NCBI GenBank assembly: GCA_021788565.1
Contig: JAJYKO010000234.1
Location: 1-7,686 of the forward strand
DNA: 7,686 nucleotides
Source: Chloroflexota bacterium
GTDB taxonomy: Bacteria > Chloroflexota > UBA6077
Direction: 5' to 3'
The notes beneath the pieces were generated by a model that saw nothing but the letters and a program-made list of their open reading frames with translations, was not told the origin of the DNA and did not search any database. Positions 7,001-7,686 of the stretch are shown piece by piece. How positions within the stretch are numbered: the stretch's first letter is position 1; each line of letters begins with the position of its first letter. Both the position numbers and the translations under genes were made by a program.

Positions 7001-7430
7001 CAGCCTCTCTGGGGTTCTAGTGCGTCCAGAGGTTGCCGCGAAGCAGCGAGAGGTCGATGCGGCGGGAATTCCAGGCCCTGGCGGCACGTCGCGGCTTGAT
7101 GGGAGGGACTCGAACCTGGGTGGCGGAACGACTTCGCCTGATGGGGAGACACCGGACCCCGAGAGGGGCAAGGTCGTGCCGCCGCCTCAGGCTCCGCCAA
7201 AGCGTTTCCATGGGACCGTCAGCCTCGACGCGACCCGAGCTGGCCGCGACGCGGGGAAGATCACCGACGAAGTCATCTCTCACCTGGCCGGGATCACTGG
7301 GTCCAGGGTGCGGGTGACGCTTGAGATCGAAGCGGAGATCCCTGGCGGCGCGTCGGAGGAGATCGTCCGCATCGTGACGGAGAACAGCCGTGCCCTGAAC
7401 TTCACCAGCCAGGGCTTCGAGAAGGAGTAG
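4065..7430 (+). CDS. DUF499 family AAA ATPase with N-terminal Swt1-like HEPN domain
   Basis: This encodes a cytoplasmic ATPase of the DUF499/COG1483 family, 1121 residues, a normal length. Domains in order: a HEPN domain of the Swt1-like type (about residues 1-130) with the motif R95-NRWA-H100, which fits the Rx4-6H signature of HEPN nucleases; then a P-loop ATPase with Walker A in N247-FGGGKTHS-255 and Walker B in LILID363-E364-W; then a long DUF499 region; a Gly/Pro/Asp-rich linker at about 990-1045; and a conserved C-terminal domain from K1046 (RFHGTVSLD... to SQGFEKE). All visible motifs look intact. In DUF1156 neighbourhoods this ATPase is thought to work with the methylase in anti-phage defence, probably as the NTP-driven, sensing or effector part. 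That is family inference, and RNase activity of this HEPN domain is not shown. The start is set by the ribosome binding site at 4051-4058. Frame and base composition are uniform throughout, unlike the methylase gene. Confidence 0.92.
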   Translation: MAITNYDRVGAALGLLKDGLYPFVERELEAQHGKYWITKVTTGWANDLVWPEDGDTPNLDAAALLRLMWEQWNDVFRNTLGHAERSLVSELRDVRNRWAHQQPFSSDDAYRALDSLGRLLTAVSAPQVAQVDKAKMELLRIRFDEQARQERRRTAGTVIESQATGGLKPWREVVSPHQDVASGRYQQAEFAADLWQVHIGEGADEYRRPVEFFRRTYLTESLKRLLVRAVLRLTGQGGDPVVQLQTNFGGGKTHSMLALYHLFSGVAPSDLPGIEGVLQEAGVRGTLPTIKPVVLVGNRISPGNPVVKPDGTVVRTLWGELAWQLAGRPAYERVRADDERATSPGDVLRELMNEYGPCLILIDEWVAYARQLHDSSDLPGGDFETHFTFAQALTESAKLAKSCLLVISLPASDMTGSPHTVSDDVEVGGQRGRAALDRLRNAVGRVEASWRPASAEEGFEIVRQRLFEPLIDRDQFVARDTVARAFYDLYRTQHQEFPPECRESGYEQRLRAAYPIHPELFDRLYTDWSTLVKFQRTRGVLRLMAAVIHSLWEKGDRNPLILPSNVAIDDPRVQFELTRYLSDNWVPVIEKDVDGPNALPLRLDGEVPNLGKFAATRRVARTIYMGSAPTTTAANRGVEDRRVKLGCVMPGETPAVFGDALRRLSSSATYLYQDGARYWYSTQPTVTKLAEDRAEQLRRNPDKVAQELDKRLRADLRNTGDFGRVHPLPQSGADVPDDMDARLVVLGIDHPYGRERSNAAEAAAKAILEFRGNTPRLFRNSLVFLAVDSTRLQDLDEAVRRYLAWESILAEKETLNLDPHQVKQAETQLKSADGTVTARLPEAYQWLLVPVQVSPRDAVEFQAFRLTSTDALAVRAGKKLRNDELLVTSFAGTRLRMELDRVPLWRGDSVAVRQLAEDFARYVYLPRLAAPEVLAGAVRSGLGLLTWNSESFAYADSYDEAKGRYVGLRCGESIPVGGSSLSGVLVRPEVAAKQREVDAAGIPGPGGTSRLDGRDSNLGGGTTSPDGETPDPERGKVVPPPQAPPKRFHGTVSLDATRAGRDAGKITDEVISHLAGITGSRVRVTLEIEAEIPGGASEEIVRIVTENSRALNFTSQGFEKE

Positions 7431-7504
7431 GCAACTAGATCACGATTCGGGAAGGGCGGCAATCTCGCAGCAGTTGAAGGCTCCTGCGCATTCTTTACAC
7501 TGGG

Positions 7505-7512
7505 TAGGAGGT
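7505..7512 (+). promoter_or_regulatory. Ribosome binding site of the partial downstream ORF
   Basis: TAGGAGGT is a near-perfect Shine-Dalgarno sequence whose core ends 5 nt before ATG 7517. It is the main evidence that a third gene starts here. In the gap 7431-7516 I see neither a convincing promoter nor a terminator hairpin, so the third gene may be on the same transcript as the ATPase. Confidence 0.6.
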
Positions 7513-7516
7513 AGTC

Positions 7517-7686
7517 ATGCCACGCCGGATGGCCGAGGGCATGGTTCAGCGTTGGGGTCCAGTGCCGCTGAGGGCTCGGGAGGACGATGGGAGGGCGAAT
7601 GCCCTTCGGGCCTTGGCGCCACGCTACTCGCTACCGCCAAGTCCTGCTGAGCCGCCAGTTTCCTACCGACGTGGCGGCTCGCCGGG
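7517..7686 (+). CDS. Unrecognised protein, N-terminal 56 residues only (runs off the window)
   Basis: An open frame starts MPRRMAEGMVQRWGP and continues to the window end without a stop. It has a strong ribosome binding site and the same strand as the ATPase, 86 nt behind it. The visible part is rich in Arg, Pro and Ala, with no motif, signal peptide or membrane segment I recognise. It does not resemble the start of the DUF3780 or helicase/PLD proteins often found at this place. The opposite strand is also open over most of this stretch, and a 9-bp hairpin lies inside it, so it may be non-coding or a remnant. The call rests mainly on the start signals. Confidence 0.42.
   Translation, partial: MPRRMAEGMVQRWGPVPLRAREDDGRANALRALAPRYSLPPSPAEPPVSYRRGGSP
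7649..7680. repeat. 9-bp perfect hairpin
   Basis: GAGCCGCCA (7649-7657) is followed after 14 nt by its exact complement TGGCGGCTC (7672-7680). No T-run is visible before the window ends, so a terminator cannot be claimed. It may be a repeat unit or, if the reading frame at 7517 is false, part of an intergenic region. Confidence 0.5.

Noticed and set aside
7105..7116. tRNA T-arm-like sequence on the minus strand (GGTTCGAGTCCC)
   Set aside because: The flanking bases do not form the 5-bp T stem, no acceptor or anticodon arm is found, and it lies within the ATPase linker coding region.
7474..7502. Possible promoter before the ORF at 7517 (TTGAAG as a -35 box)
   Set aside because: No acceptable -10 hexamer lies at 16-18 nt spacing.

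Overview
The window is GC-rich bacterial DNA carrying the first two genes of what looks like a methylase-ATPase defence operon. In front of it lies a small IS200/IS605-like transposase unit with its palindromic repeats. The transposase and the palindromes remind me most of Chloroflexota genomes. That is recall plus base composition, so the taxonomic guess is weak. The first nine bases match the 3' end of the common Illumina adapter, so position 1 is probably a raw contig end.

Layout. Positions 35-724 hold a repeat-bounded single-tyrosine HUH transposase (113-556). An identical 49-bp sequence lies on each side (35-83 and 676-724), and a run of small hairpins spaced about every 30-31 nt follows the gene. 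A large DUF1156-type adenine-specific DNA methylase occupies 773-4051. After 13 nt, and with a strong ribosome binding site overlapping the methylase stop codon, comes a DUF499-type AAA ATPase with an N-terminal Swt1-like HEPN domain (4065-7430). Last, after an 86-nt gap and another strong ribosome binding site, an unrecognised reading frame starts at 7517 and runs off the window.

Function. DUF1156 methylase (COG1743) next to DUF499 ATPase (COG1483) is a known neighbourhood of predicted anti-phage modification systems, often with a helicase or PLD-like protein and a DUF3780 protein further along. The closest named layout I recall is helicase-methylase-ATPase (Hma). Only the methylase and ATPase are visible here, so the system is partial.

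Most unusual point. The methylase gene is interrupted at 1342-1767 by a 426-bp element. Its 32-bp purine-rich terminal inverted repeats enclose almost exactly one small gene (1380-1733) for a four-helix-bundle protein of the 23S rRNA intervening-sequence protein family. The element is a multiple of three long and contains no stop in the methylase frame, so the methylase frame stays open across it while the nested gene is read in another frame. This is the architecture of an rRNA intervening sequence, but inside a protein-coding defence gene, between the SAM-binding half and the catalytic half of the methylase.
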